Made by a program: the position numbers and the translations under genes
Shown here: piece by piece, positions 50,131 through 58,994 of the stretch
Position numbering within the stretch: the stretch's first letter is position 1
How the letters are laid out: each line of letters opens with the position of its first letter
NCBI GenBank assembly: GCA_004558805.1
Contig: SFDE01000012.1
Span: forward strand, 1 to 64,000
DNA: 64,000 nucleotides
Reading direction: 5' to 3'
Source of the DNA: Faecalibacterium prausnitzii
Lineage (GTDB): Bacteria > Bacillota > Clostridia > Oscillospirales > Ruminococcaceae
The notes under the pieces: generated by a model
What the model was told of the DNA's origin: nothing
The model's input: only the letters and a program-made list of their open reading frames with translations
The model's database searches: none

Positions 50131-50906
50131 GACTGCGCCTCCCCTTTCAGCGCTGCGTATTTTGCACGGACTTCGGCGGTCCTGCCGCAGCACATCTTGC
50201 CTTCCGGGCAGGGTCCGCTGACACAGGCGGGACCTGCCTTGGCAAAGATATGGGGTGCCACCGGGTACACCAGACGGAACATCTCCTCTGCCAGCTGGCG
50301 GATCTCCCACTGGGCGCGGCTGCAGCACCGGAGATTGAAAAAGTTCTGCAGGCTGCGGGCGTTCATGGTCACCACCATCTTGGTCTCGCAGGCGTTGGGC
50401 AGCACAAAGCGGGCGTCCTCGTTTGCCTGCTTGGATGCCTTGGCGCGCGCCTGCTTTTCGGGCATGCCCTCTGCCATGAGCCGGGCGGTGTGCCCCTCTT
50501 CCAGCTTGTGTGCCAGATCCAGATACCGCCTTGCGTCCTCCTCCATGCTCTCCAGGAACGCTGCCTTTGCCTCCGGGATCTCGGCGATCTCCGGGGGGAT
50601 CACATAGTGGAAGTCGTCCAGCCGCACATAGCGCTGGCTCTGGACGCTGAAGGAGGCGATGCGGTGGCGGGTGATCTGTGCCAGCAGGGTGCGGCTGACC
50701 CCCTCGATGCCAAAGGTAAAGCTGGCATGTTCAATGGGGCTGGCATGTCCCAGATCGCTGAGCATGGTCAGAAATCTGGCGGTCTTTTCTTCCGTAAGTC
50801 CCTCCAGCAGGTCGGTGATGTGTGCATCGGAGTAGCACAGCTTTGCCGCAGCGGCAACCACCTTTTCCGGTTCCGGGGTGTGGGCGATCAAACGAACGGT
50901 CATCAT
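50127..50906 (-). CDS. thyX: Flavin-dependent thymidylate synthase
   Basis: A 259-residue FAD-dependent enzyme making dTMP from dUMP with methylene-THF and NAD(P)H. The ThyX signature is RHRIASFSVQSQRYV (about 79-93); ASPIEHASFTF and ARFVLPNACETKMVVTMNAR follow. A Cys-rich tail (CVSGPCPEGKMCCG) is an addition beyond the core. It takes the place of ThyA. GGAGGAA lies 11 bases upstream; the gene starts seven bp after the pcrA stop. Confidence 0.94.
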   Translation of the reverse strand: MMTVRLIAHTPEPEKVVAAAAKLCYSDAHITDLLEGLTEEKTARFLTMLSDLGHASPIEHASFTFGIEGVSRTLLAQITRHRIASFSVQSQRYVRLDDFHYVIPPEIAEIPEAKAAFLESMEEDARRYLDLAHKLEEGHTARLMAEGMPEKQARAKASKQANEDARFVLPNACETKMVVTMNARSLQNFFNLRCCSRAQWEIRQLAEEMFRLVYPVAPHIFAKAGPACVSGPCPEGKMCCGRTAEVRAKYAALKGEAQS

Positions 50907-50913
50907 ACTGCTG

Positions 50914-53574
50914 TTATTCCTCCGTAATCTTGGTCAGCGGGGCGAAGTTTGCCATGGTCTTTTTGATGCCGACCTTTTCAAAATTGATCTCTACGATCTG
51001 GTCTCCGGCGGCGGGCTTTACCTTCAACACCGTGCCCCGACCAAATACCTTGTGCTCCACCACGTCTCCCAGCTGGTAGTGTCTGGAAGCATCTGCCGCC
51101 GGTCTGGGAGCGGGAGATGCAAAACCGGAAGATGTTTTGGGCAATGTGCCGCCGGAATATCCGGCACCGAAGCCGCCGGACCGGGGGGCAGACTGGGGAG
51201 AGCTGCCGTAGCCGCTGCCATAACCGGTGGAGCTTCTGCCCCGTCCGGCGTAGGCGGAGCCAAAGCCCCGATCCTCCCCGGCGTTGTACTCCCGGTTCAG
51301 GTAGCCCCTGCTGCCGCCGGAACTGTAGCCGGAACCGTATCCGCCGCCGTAGCTGCTGCGGCTGTAGCCGGAGGGTCCGGAGTAGCCGGAAGCGCCCCCG
51401 GGCACTGTATCACTGTAGCCGCTGCCCCAGCCCCCCATCCGGGAGCGCTGTTCCAGCACCGGGCTGCGGGTCTCTTCCAGATATTCCGGTTCGATCTCCC
51501 GGAGGAACCGGCTGGGCTCGTTGCGCTGGGTGCGTCCATAGAGCATCCGGGTGACGCTGTTGGAGATATACAGCTCCTTTTTGGCACGGGTGATGCCCAC
51601 ATAGGCAAGGCGGCGCTCCTCTTCCAGATCCGCCTCAGAATACCGGCTCATCTCGCTGGGGAACACCCCCTCCTCCATGCCGATGAGGAATACATAGGGA
51701 AATTCCAGACCCTTGGCGGAGTGAATGGTCATCAGCACCACCTGATCTGCACTTTCGTTGTAGCTGTCAATGTCGCTGATAAGGGCGATATCCTCCAGAT
51801 AGCCCTCCAGAGTGGCGTCCTCGCCGTGCTGGTCGCAGTAGTTTTTTACATTGTTCACCAGCTGTCCCAGGTTCTGGAGCCGGTCGGCGGCATCCTCGTG
51901 CCCCTTGGCGGCGTCTGCTTCCAGCATTGCCCGGTAGCCGGTGATCTCAATGACATCGGCGGCAAACTGGTCCAGTGGCTTGGTCTCCAGCGAATCCTGC
52001 AGGTTCTGGTAGATCTGCCAGAACTTCAGCAACGGCATGATGGCACGGCTGAGCTTGGCGTACTGGTCTGCATGGCTGATGATCTCCAGCATCCCCACCC
52101 CTTCCTGCGCTGCCAGATCTGCCACCACCTCAATGGTGGTGTTGCCGATCTTCCGTGCCGGTTCGTTGATGATCCGCCGCAGCCGCACATCGTCCCGGGG
52201 ATTTGCCACGATGGACATATAGGAGTGGATGTCCTTGACCTCCTTGCGGTCGTTGAAACGCTGTCCGCCCACGATCTTGTGGGGGATGCCCGCCCGGGTA
52301 AAGTAGTTTTCGATGGGGGCAGACTGGGCGTTCATCCGGTAGAGCACCGCATGGTCTGCCAGATGCCCACCCTCTTTCAGGTGCTGTCCGATGACCTCCG
52401 CAATGTGGCTTGCCTCGTCCTGCTCGTTCTCGGCAGTGTACACCTGCACCTTGTCGCCCTCGCCGTTGTCGGTCCACAGGGTCTTGCCCTTCCGCTCGGT
52501 GTTGTGCTGGATGACACAGTTGGCGGCGTTGAGGATGTTGGAGGTGGAGCGGTAGTTCTGCTCCAGACGGATGGTCTTGGTGCCGGGGTAGTACCGCTCA
52601 AAGTTGAGGATATTCTCGATGGTGGCGCCCCGGAACCGGTAGATGCTCTGGTCGTCATCGCCCACCACGCAGATGTTCCGCTCCGGTCCGGTCAGGAGAC
52701 TTACCAGACGGAACTGCGCCACGCTGGTGTCCTGATACTCGTCCACCAGCAGGTAGCGGTACTTGTTCTGGTAGAACTCCCGCACTTCCTGATGGTCTGC
52801 CAGCAGCTGTACCGTCTGGTAGATCAGGTCATCAAAATCGAAGGCACCGGCGTCCTTCAGCTTCTTTTCGTAGGCGGCGTAGATCTTTGCCGCCAGCGCT
52901 CCCTTGGTGTCCCTTGCAGGGGTTTTCAGTGCCTCCTGGGGGCTTACCAGCTGATCCTTCCAGCGGCTCATCTGGTTGATGGCGCTCTTGATAGGGAAAA
53001 ACTTGTCATCGATACTCAGTTCCTTGTACACCGCCTTCATCACCCGCTGGGAATCGTCGGTGTCGTAGATGGTAAAACTGCGGGGGTAGCCGATCTCCTC
53101 CGCCCAGCGCCGCAGGATCCGCACGCAGGCAGAGTGGAAAGTAGAGGCAAACACCTCGTCCCCTTCCTCGCCACCCAGCATCCGGCGCAGACGTTCCTTC
53201 AGCTCCCCTGCCGCCTTGTTGGTAAAGGTGATCGCCATCACGTTCCAGCTGCGGACGGCGTTGCGGCGCAGCATTCCGTCCAGCCACACCGGCGCATCGG
53301 TGCCGGTCATAATGGCGGTGCGCAGCGCCTTTACGTCCTCCTCGGTGACCTCCCGGGGAGTCTCCTGAGAACCGTGGGCAGAGCCAAACCGGATAAGGTT
53401 GGCAATGCGGTTTACCAGCACGGTGGTCTTGCCGCTGCCGGCACCTGCCAGGATCAGCAGAGGACCATCGGTGGTAAACACTGCCTGCCGCTGCATATCG
53501 TTCAGCCGTCCAAACTGTTTTTCAATATAGGTATCGCGCAGGGCACAAAATTCCTGCCTGAGGTTCGTTGCCAT
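50914..53574 (-). CDS. pcrA: ATP-dependent DNA helicase PcrA/UvrD with Gly/Tyr-rich insertion
   Basis: An 886-residue SF1A helicase for repair and replication restart. Q motif LNDMQRQAV, Walker A LAGAGSGKTTV, motif II LLVDEYQDTS, motif III VVGDDDQSIYRFRGA, motif V MTIHSAKGLEFPYVFLIG and motif VI AYVGITRAKKELY are all present. The usual C-terminal linker is here about 115 residues of Gly, Ser, Tyr and Arg (about 713-830, with repeats such as GYGSGYSSGG), followed by a Tudor-like end (GDVVEHKVFGRGTVLKV) that binds RNA polymerase in PcrA. Heads the operon to 46176. Confidence 0.94.
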   Translation of the reverse strand: MATNLRQEFCALRDTYIEKQFGRLNDMQRQAVFTTDGPLLILAGAGSGKTTVLVNRIANLIRFGSAHGSQETPREVTEEDVKALRTAIMTGTDAPVWLDGMLRRNAVRSWNVMAITFTNKAAGELKERLRRMLGGEEGDEVFASTFHSACVRILRRWAEEIGYPRSFTIYDTDDSQRVMKAVYKELSIDDKFFPIKSAINQMSRWKDQLVSPQEALKTPARDTKGALAAKIYAAYEKKLKDAGAFDFDDLIYQTVQLLADHQEVREFYQNKYRYLLVDEYQDTSVAQFRLVSLLTGPERNICVVGDDDQSIYRFRGATIENILNFERYYPGTKTIRLEQNYRSTSNILNAANCVIQHNTERKGKTLWTDNGEGDKVQVYTAENEQDEASHIAEVIGQHLKEGGHLADHAVLYRMNAQSAPIENYFTRAGIPHKIVGGQRFNDRKEVKDIHSYMSIVANPRDDVRLRRIINEPARKIGNTTIEVVADLAAQEGVGMLEIISHADQYAKLSRAIMPLLKFWQIYQNLQDSLETKPLDQFAADVIEITGYRAMLEADAAKGHEDAADRLQNLGQLVNNVKNYCDQHGEDATLEGYLEDIALISDIDSYNESADQVVLMTIHSAKGLEFPYVFLIGMEEGVFPSEMSRYSEADLEEERRLAYVGITRAKKELYISNSVTRMLYGRTQRNEPSRFLREIEPEYLEETRSPVLEQRSRMGGWGSGYSDTVPGGASGYSGPSGYSRSSYGGGYGSGYSSGGSRGYLNREYNAGEDRGFGSAYAGRGRSSTGYGSGYGSSPQSAPRSGGFGAGYSGGTLPKTSSGFASPAPRPAADASRHYQLGDVVEHKVFGRGTVLKVKPAAGDQIVEINFEKVGIKKTMANFAPLTKITEE

Positions 53575-53609
53575 TGTTTCACCTATTCCTATCTAATATC
53601 ATACAGTAC

Positions 53610-53638
53610 AGTATAGCACATTTTAAAAGCCTTGTACA
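53610..53638 (-). promoter_or_regulatory. Promoter of the pcrA-thyX-tmk operon
   Basis: TGTACA (53638-53633), a 17-bp spacer and TATACT (53615-53610) on the minus strand, about 36 bp before the pcrA start. Confidence 0.65.
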
Positions 53639-53674
53639 TAAAAAACCCACAGGTTCCCCCCTGCCCCCGGGCGC

Positions 53675-53720
53675 AAAAAACCGCCCGTCCTGCGGCTTTT
53701 GCCGGACAGAACGGGCGGGC
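53675..53720 (-). terminator. Terminator of the oadG-oadB genes
   Basis: The stem CCGCCCGT...ACGGGCGG with inner GCGGC/GCCGG pairs is followed on the minus strand by TTTTTT. Confidence 0.82.
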
Positions 53721-53741
53721 AGATCATTTAAAAACCAAGGG

Positions 53742-54950
53742 TTAGCTGAAGATGTTGATCAGGATACCGGCTGCAACAGCAGAACCGATAACACCTGCAA
53801 CGTTGGGACCCATAGCGTGCATCAGCAGGAAGTTCTGGGGGTTCTCACTCTGACCCACCTTCTGGGAAACACGGGCTGCCATAGGCACAGCAGAAACGCC
53901 TGCAGAGCCGATGAGGGGGTTCACCTGACCACCGGTGAGCAGGTACATCAGCTTGCCACAGAGCACGCCGGCGGCGGTGCCGAAGGAGAAGGCAATGAGA
54001 CCCAGCACGATGATGAACAGGGTGCGGGTGTTCAGGAAGGTGTTTGCACTGGTGGTGCAGCCAACGGACAGTGCCAGGAAGATGGTGATGATGTTCATCA
54101 GCTCATTGCCGGCAGTCTTCTGGATACGATCCACCACGCCGCACTCCTTCATCAGGTTGCCCAGCATCAGCATACCAACCAGGACAGCTGCATCGGGAAC
54201 GATCAGGGACACAATGATAGTGACCATGATGGGGAAGATGATCTTCTCGGTCTTGGAGACGCTGCGCAGCTGCTTCATCACAACTACCCGCTCCTTCTGG
54301 CTGGTCAGCGCCTTCATGATCGGCGGCTGGATCACCGGCACCAGAGCCATGTAGCTGTACGCCGCCACGGCGATACTGCCCAGCAGCTCAGGAGCAAGAC
54401 GGGAGGTAACAAAGATAGCGGTAGGACCATCGGCACCACCGATGATGGCGATGGCGGCAGACTGCTTCTGGCTGAAGTCCACCAGACCGGTAGCAGCAAG
54501 CAGACGGGCGCCCATGTAAGTACCAAAGATGCCAAACTGAGCGGCAGCGCCCAGCAGCAGGCTCTTGGGGTTGGAGATCAGGGGAGCAAAGTCGGTCATG
54601 GTGCCGATGCCCAGGAAGATCAGCGGGGGGTAAATGCCCAGCTTGACGCCCATGTAAAGCATATCGGCAAGACCGCCGTTGTTGAGGACCTGGGTCCACA
54701 TGGGATGCTCCAGACCATCGCCCACAAAGTATTCCATGTGGATGACGCCGCTGCCGGGAAGGTTTGCCAGGATCATGCCAAATGCCATGGGCAGCAGGAT
54801 CAGAGGCTCAAATTCCTTGACGATGGCGAGGTACAGCAGAAAGCAGCCCACGCAGATCATCACAGCGTACAGCCAGCCGCCGGGTTCACCGAACCGGGCA
54901 AAGCCGGAGCTTTGGAAAATACCCACCAGAGTATCAATAAACTGTGCCAT
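53742..54950 (-). CDS. oadB: Na+-translocating decarboxylase, beta subunit
   Basis: A 402-residue membrane protein of the OadB/GcdB/MmdB family, which couples decarboxylation of a carboxybiotin carrier to Na+ export. PMAFGMILANLP, GIGTMTDFAPLISNPKSLLL, IIGGADGPTAIFVTSRLAPE (the central Asp that binds Na+) and GSAGVSAVPMAARVSQ are the conserved blocks. About 10-11 membrane segments. It is preceded by a gamma-like subunit. No alpha (carboxyltransferase) gene or separate biotin carrier is here, so the substrate (oxaloacetate, methylmalonyl-CoA or glutaconyl-CoA) is not settled. Confidence 0.9.
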   Translation of the reverse strand: MAQFIDTLVGIFQSSGFARFGEPGGWLYAVMICVGCFLLYLAIVKEFEPLILLPMAFGMILANLPGSGVIHMEYFVGDGLEHPMWTQVLNNGGLADMLYMGVKLGIYPPLIFLGIGTMTDFAPLISNPKSLLLGAAAQFGIFGTYMGARLLAATGLVDFSQKQSAAIAIIGGADGPTAIFVTSRLAPELLGSIAVAAYSYMALVPVIQPPIMKALTSQKERVVVMKQLRSVSKTEKIIFPIMVTIIVSLIVPDAAVLVGMLMLGNLMKECGVVDRIQKTAGNELMNIITIFLALSVGCTTSANTFLNTRTLFIIVLGLIAFSFGTAAGVLCGKLMYLLTGGQVNPLIGSAGVSAVPMAARVSQKVGQSENPQNFLLMHAMGPNVAGVIGSAVAAGILINIFS

Positions 54951-54965
54951 GTTGTCCCTCCTGTG

Positions 54966-55325
54966 TTAAAACGGGGCGGTGGTGTCGTTGACGCCAGCCT
55001 TGCCCCAGCCATTGTTTGCACGGCGCACAGCCTTGAGGGTGTACTTGCCGTTGCCCATTGCGTGGATGGCTGCCATGATGGCTGCCACCACATCGCCGGG
55101 AATGCCCTCCTCCACCTGCGGGGCAGGTGCGGCGGCAGCGGACTGCACAGGTGCGGCAGGCTTTGCTGCCGGAGCCTTGGGAGCTGCCTTTGCAGCCTTC
55201 TTCCTCTCGTTGATAGAGGTGAAGATCTTGCCCTCCAGCGTGATGATTGCCATCAGCAGCACGAGGATCAGGAACACCAGCACGATACCGGTTATGGTAA
55301 TGACCACATCAGAACCTAAATTCAT
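54966..55325 (-). CDS. oadG: Na+-translocating decarboxylase, gamma-type subunit
   Basis: A 119-residue protein. One membrane segment (about 10-30: ITGIVLVFLILVLLMAIITL) is followed by an Ala/Pro/Lys-rich linker and a short C-terminal piece (GDVVAAIMAAIHAMGNGKYT). That is the OadG/MmdD layout, a small anchor that joins the soluble subunits to beta. It lies 15 bp before the beta gene. GGAGGAAA precedes the ATG. Confidence 0.85.
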   Translation of the reverse strand: MNLGSDVVITITGIVLVFLILVLLMAIITLEGKIFTSINERKKAAKAAPKAPAAKPAAPVQSAAAAPAPQVEEGIPGDVVAAIMAAIHAMGNGKYTLKAVRRANNGWGKAGVNDTTAPF

Positions 55326-55391
55326 GGTTTTCCTCCTGTTTTTTCATAGATCGCCGCCGGCATACACCGACTACGAAAACAATTTGGGATT

Positions 55392-55420
55392 ATTATACCG
55401 TATTTTCCCATTCAATTCAA
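55392..55420 (-). promoter_or_regulatory. Promoter of oadG-oadB
   Basis: TTGAAT (55420-55415), a 17-bp spacer and a perfect TATAAT (55397-55392) on the minus strand, in the 151-bp gap after mreB. Confidence 0.68.
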
Positions 55421-55476
55421 CAAAAATGAACAAACTTTTACTTTGCTCCTTTGTCGCCATCAATGGACTATTGTGC

Positions 55477-56502
55477 TCAGCGGCGTCCGATGCGGGGGGT
55501 GGCGTCCATAAATCCGGTCTCCAACTTGTCGTTGATGCCCAGACTCATGGCGGTGCCCAGTGCCACGCAGTTTACCGGATCCGGGGAAACGGCGACCTCC
55601 ACCTTCAGCTCCTGTGCCAGATATTCCGTAAGACCGTGGAGCTGTGCGCCGCCGCCGGTGAGCATGACGCCGTTGCGGTAGATATCGCCGGCAAGCTCCG
55701 GGGGCGTCTTTTCCAGCACCTGATGAGCGGCGGTGCCGATCTGCTCGCTGAGCATCATCACCGGCTCGTAGAGGTCGCTGGTGGATACGTTGACCCGCAC
55801 CGGCAGACCGGTGAGGAGGCTGCGTCCCTTGATCTCCATGGTCTCGTTGAAGTCCGCCTTCTGGGGGCAGCACGCCACATGCTTCTTCAGCTCCTCGGCG
55901 GTGCGCTGACCGATGGCGATGCTGAACTTGTTGCGCACATGCTTGAGGATCTCGTCGTCGTAGTGGTTGCCTGCCACCCGGACGCTGGTCGCCTTTACCT
56001 TGCCGCCCAGACTCAGCACTGCAATATCGGTGGTGCCGCCGCCAATGTCAATGATCATCTGTCCATCGGGCTTGGTGATGTCGATGCCGGAACCCAGCGC
56101 TGCCGCAATGGGCTCGTCGATCAGATACACCTGCCGTGCACCGGCTGCCACCACAGCCTCCACCACAGCGTCGCTCTCGATGCCGGTGATGGCAGCAGGC
56201 ACGCACACCGCCACCCGGGGCTTTACCATGTGGGAAGAGTACACCTGCTTGACAAAGCGGCAGATCAGCTCCCGGGTCATGGTGTGGTCGCTGATGACGC
56301 CGTCCTTCAGGGGGAAAATGGCGGAGATGTAGTTGGGGGTGCGTCCTACCATTGCCAGCGCCTTGTCGCCGGCTTCCAGCACCACATTCTTGCGGGTATC
56401 CACCGCCACCACGCTGGGCTGGTTCAGTACCACGCCCTTGTTTTCCTGTGCGATGATGATGGTGGTGGTACCAAGGTCGATACCGATATCGTTTTGTGCC
56501 AT
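55477..56502 (-). CDS. mreB: MreB/Mbl-like rod-shape actin homologue
   Basis: A 341-residue actin-family ATPase that organises the cell wall machinery. Phosphate 1 IGIDLGTTTIIIA, phosphate 2 IIDIGGGTTDIAVLSLGG and the adenosine motif MLTGGGAQLHGL are in place. It is closest in look to MreBH/Mbl forms. It stands apart from mreC/mreD, which usually follow mreB, so this may be a second copy. GAAAGGATCG precedes the ATG. Confidence 0.92.
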   Translation of the reverse strand: MAQNDIGIDLGTTTIIIAQENKGVVLNQPSVVAVDTRKNVVLEAGDKALAMVGRTPNYISAIFPLKDGVISDHTMTRELICRFVKQVYSSHMVKPRVAVCVPAAITGIESDAVVEAVVAAGARQVYLIDEPIAAALGSGIDITKPDGQMIIDIGGGTTDIAVLSLGGKVKATSVRVAGNHYDDEILKHVRNKFSIAIGQRTAEELKKHVACCPQKADFNETMEIKGRSLLTGLPVRVNVSTSDLYEPVMMLSEQIGTAAHQVLEKTPPELAGDIYRNGVMLTGGGAQLHGLTEYLAQELKVEVAVSPDPVNCVALGTAMSLGINDKLETGFMDATPRIGRR

Positions 56503-56630
56503 AGCTTTCCTCGATCCTTTCTCTTAGGTCCTCTATCGTCTGCCGGGCCCCGTGTACCGGGTCCGGAATTCATACCAGTATACAGTATAGCATATCTGCG
56601 GCAAAAAGTATACAAGGGTTTGCCCTGTTT

Positions 56631-58865
56631 TCAGCTTTCGCCGCCGGATTCTTCCAGCTGCTGCTGGGTGGGCGGCAGCTGGTTTTTCAGCAGCGTTCCC
56701 AGCCCGCTGTACCGCAGGTTCTGGCGCACATTGCCCATCATGCGGTTTACCACATCCCGCCGCCCCGCCACCACGCAGAGCTTCCGGGCACGGGTGACGC
56801 CGGTGTAGAACAGGTTCCGGTAGCACAGTCTGGGGGGCACCTGCGCCACCGGCAGGATCACCGCCGGGAACTCGCTGCCCTGACTTTTGTGCACCGTTAT
56901 GGCGTAGGCGATTTCCAGTTCGTTGAGGTTCTCCGCCGGATAGATGAGCCGCCGGTCGTCCATCCGCACCACCATAGAGCGGTCCCGGAGGTTGATGGAC
57001 TCCACGATGCCGATGTCTCCGTTGTATGCTCCCACCCCCTGTTCCCCGCCGATGCGGTTCCAGATGATCTCGTAATTGTTGCGCACCTGCATCACTTTGT
57101 CTCCCACCCGGAACACCCGGGCGGCACTCTGGATCTGGGGCTTGCCCTTCTGCTCCGGGTTCAGCAGGTTCTGCAGCTCCACATTCAGTGCCTGAGTGCC
57201 GGTGGGACCCAGTTTGGTGGGGCAGAGCACCTGAATGTCCCGCACCGGGTCAAAACCGTAGCTCCGGGGCAGACGAGTGGTCACCAGGTCGCACACCAGC
57301 TTCTGCGCCGCCTCCCCGTCCGTTTCCAGAAAGAAGAAGTCGTCGGTCCTGCCGCCTTTCTGCAGCGGCTCGTTGGAGATGATGTGATGGGCGTTTTCCA
57401 CGATCAGGCTCCGGGCTGCCTGCCGGAAGATCTGGTTGAGGCAGACCGTGGGCACGCAGCCGGAGCGGACGATCTCCCCCAGAATATTGCCGGGTCCCAC
57501 GCTGGGCAGCTGATCTGCATCGCCTACCATGATGATGCGGCAGCTGTACCGCAAAGCGGCGATCAATGCCTGAAACAGCTTTACATCCACCATGCTCATC
57601 TCATCCAGGATCACCACATCGCACTTCAGCAGGTTCTTGTCGTTATGGATAAAGCTGACCACCCCGCCGGTGTAATCCACTTCCAGCAGACGGTGGATGG
57701 TGCTTGCCTTGCGCCCGGTCAGCTCGCTGAGCCGCTTTGCCGCCCTCCCGGTGGGGGCGCACAGCGCCACCCGCTCCGCCTGATTTTCCAGCAGCTGCAG
57801 GATGGCGTTGACGGTGGTGGTCTTTCCGGTGCCGGGACCGCCGGTGAGCACAAGGCAGTTTTCGGTCATTGCTTTGCGGATCGCCTCCCGCTGCAGCGGT
57901 GCGTAGGCAAAGCCCTGAGTCAGCTCCAGGATCCGGATGTTCTTATCCAGATCCCGCACTGTGTTTTTGCCCCGCTGCACCAGCACTGCCAGCCGGTCCG
58001 CAATGTCCTGCTCCGCCGCCAGCAGATCCGGCAGATACACATAGGGCGTGCCATCGAACATTTTTACGCACAGCTCCCCAGTCTCCAGACAGTGGTCCAG
58101 AGTCCGGGCAAGCTTTTCCGGAGACTGATGGATGAAGTTGGAGGCAGTTTCCAGCAGCTGACCCCGGGGCAGGCAGGTGTGCCCGTTGCCGGCGTTGTGG
58201 CGCAGGGTCCGCAGCAGAGCCGCCTCCAGCCGCTGGGCGCAGTCCCCTTCCATGTGGTAATACTGGGCGATGCTGTCGGCGTGGCGGAAATCCAGCTGCA
58301 GCGGCTCCCCGCACAGCAGATAGGGGTTTGCGGCGATCGCCTGCATTGCCCCTACTCCAAAGGTGCGGAACACCTCCATGGCACGGCGGGGACTGATCTC
58401 GAACTGCGCCAGATAGGCGATGAGCTCCCGCATACCGAACATCCGCTTGAACTCCTGCTGGATCCGGTCCGCCTTGTCCGGGGTGATGCCGGGGATCTGG
58501 GTCAGCCGGGCGGGGTCGTTGGCGATGACTTCCAGCGCCTCTGCGCCAAATTTGTCCAGGATCTTGTCCGCCGTCCGTGCCCCGATGTAGGGCAGGGACC
58601 GGCTGGCAAGGAAGGCGTACACCGCTTCCAGATCCTTGGGCATATCGGTCTCGCACTCCTGCGCATGGAACTGCCGCCCGTAGGTGGCGTGGTTCTCGTA
58701 CCTGCCCCGGCAGATGACGCTCTCCCCTGCGTGCAGCTCCCCTACGATGCCGCAGACCACCGTGATGACCCCGTTGCCGGAGATCTCGAACACGGTATAA
58801 CCGTTGTCCGTGTTCTCGTAGATGATATCCTCTACCGTGCCCTCGATCTGTTCCAGCTCTGCCAT
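56631..58865 (-). CDS. recD2: RecD2-type DNA helicase
   Basis: A 744-residue SF1B 5'-3' helicase of the RecD2 (recD-like, not RecBCD-associated) family. An N-terminal OB-like region (about 1-75), helix-hairpin-helix repeats at about 90-180 (PYIGARTADKILDKFGAEAL, TQIPGITPDKADRIQ), then Walker A LTGGPGTGKTTTVNA (about 340), Walker B VVILDEMSMVDV, MVGDADQLPSVGPGNIL and ITVHKSQGSEFPAVILP. It acts in DNA repair; full length. Confidence 0.94.
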   Translation of the reverse strand: MAELEQIEGTVEDIIYENTDNGYTVFEISGNGVITVVCGIVGELHAGESVICRGRYENHATYGRQFHAQECETDMPKDLEAVYAFLASRSLPYIGARTADKILDKFGAEALEVIANDPARLTQIPGITPDKADRIQQEFKRMFGMRELIAYLAQFEISPRRAMEVFRTFGVGAMQAIAANPYLLCGEPLQLDFRHADSIAQYYHMEGDCAQRLEAALLRTLRHNAGNGHTCLPRGQLLETASNFIHQSPEKLARTLDHCLETGELCVKMFDGTPYVYLPDLLAAEQDIADRLAVLVQRGKNTVRDLDKNIRILELTQGFAYAPLQREAIRKAMTENCLVLTGGPGTGKTTTVNAILQLLENQAERVALCAPTGRAAKRLSELTGRKASTIHRLLEVDYTGGVVSFIHNDKNLLKCDVVILDEMSMVDVKLFQALIAALRYSCRIIMVGDADQLPSVGPGNILGEIVRSGCVPTVCLNQIFRQAARSLIVENAHHIISNEPLQKGGRTDDFFFLETDGEAAQKLVCDLVTTRLPRSYGFDPVRDIQVLCPTKLGPTGTQALNVELQNLLNPEQKGKPQIQSAARVFRVGDKVMQVRNNYEIIWNRIGGEQGVGAYNGDIGIVESINLRDRSMVVRMDDRRLIYPAENLNELEIAYAITVHKSQGSEFPAVILPVAQVPPRLCYRNLFYTGVTRARKLCVVAGRRDVVNRMMGNVRQNLRYSGLGTLLKNQLPPTQQQLEESGGES

Positions 58866-58952
58866 GCCCTCATCTCCTGCCGTTTTGACATAATTATAAT
58901 TAGTATAGCGCTTTTTGCCCTTTTTGTAAATTGCGGCTTTCCGTCTGCACGC

Positions 58953-58981
58953 AAAAAGGGACCGGCACTGCTGCCGGTCCC
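58953..58981 (-). terminator. Terminator of the second MATE gene
   Basis: The stem AGGGACCGGCA/TGCCGGTCCCT is followed on the minus strand by TTTTTG. Confidence 0.87.
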
Positions 58982-58994
58982 TGCACAGGATGTT

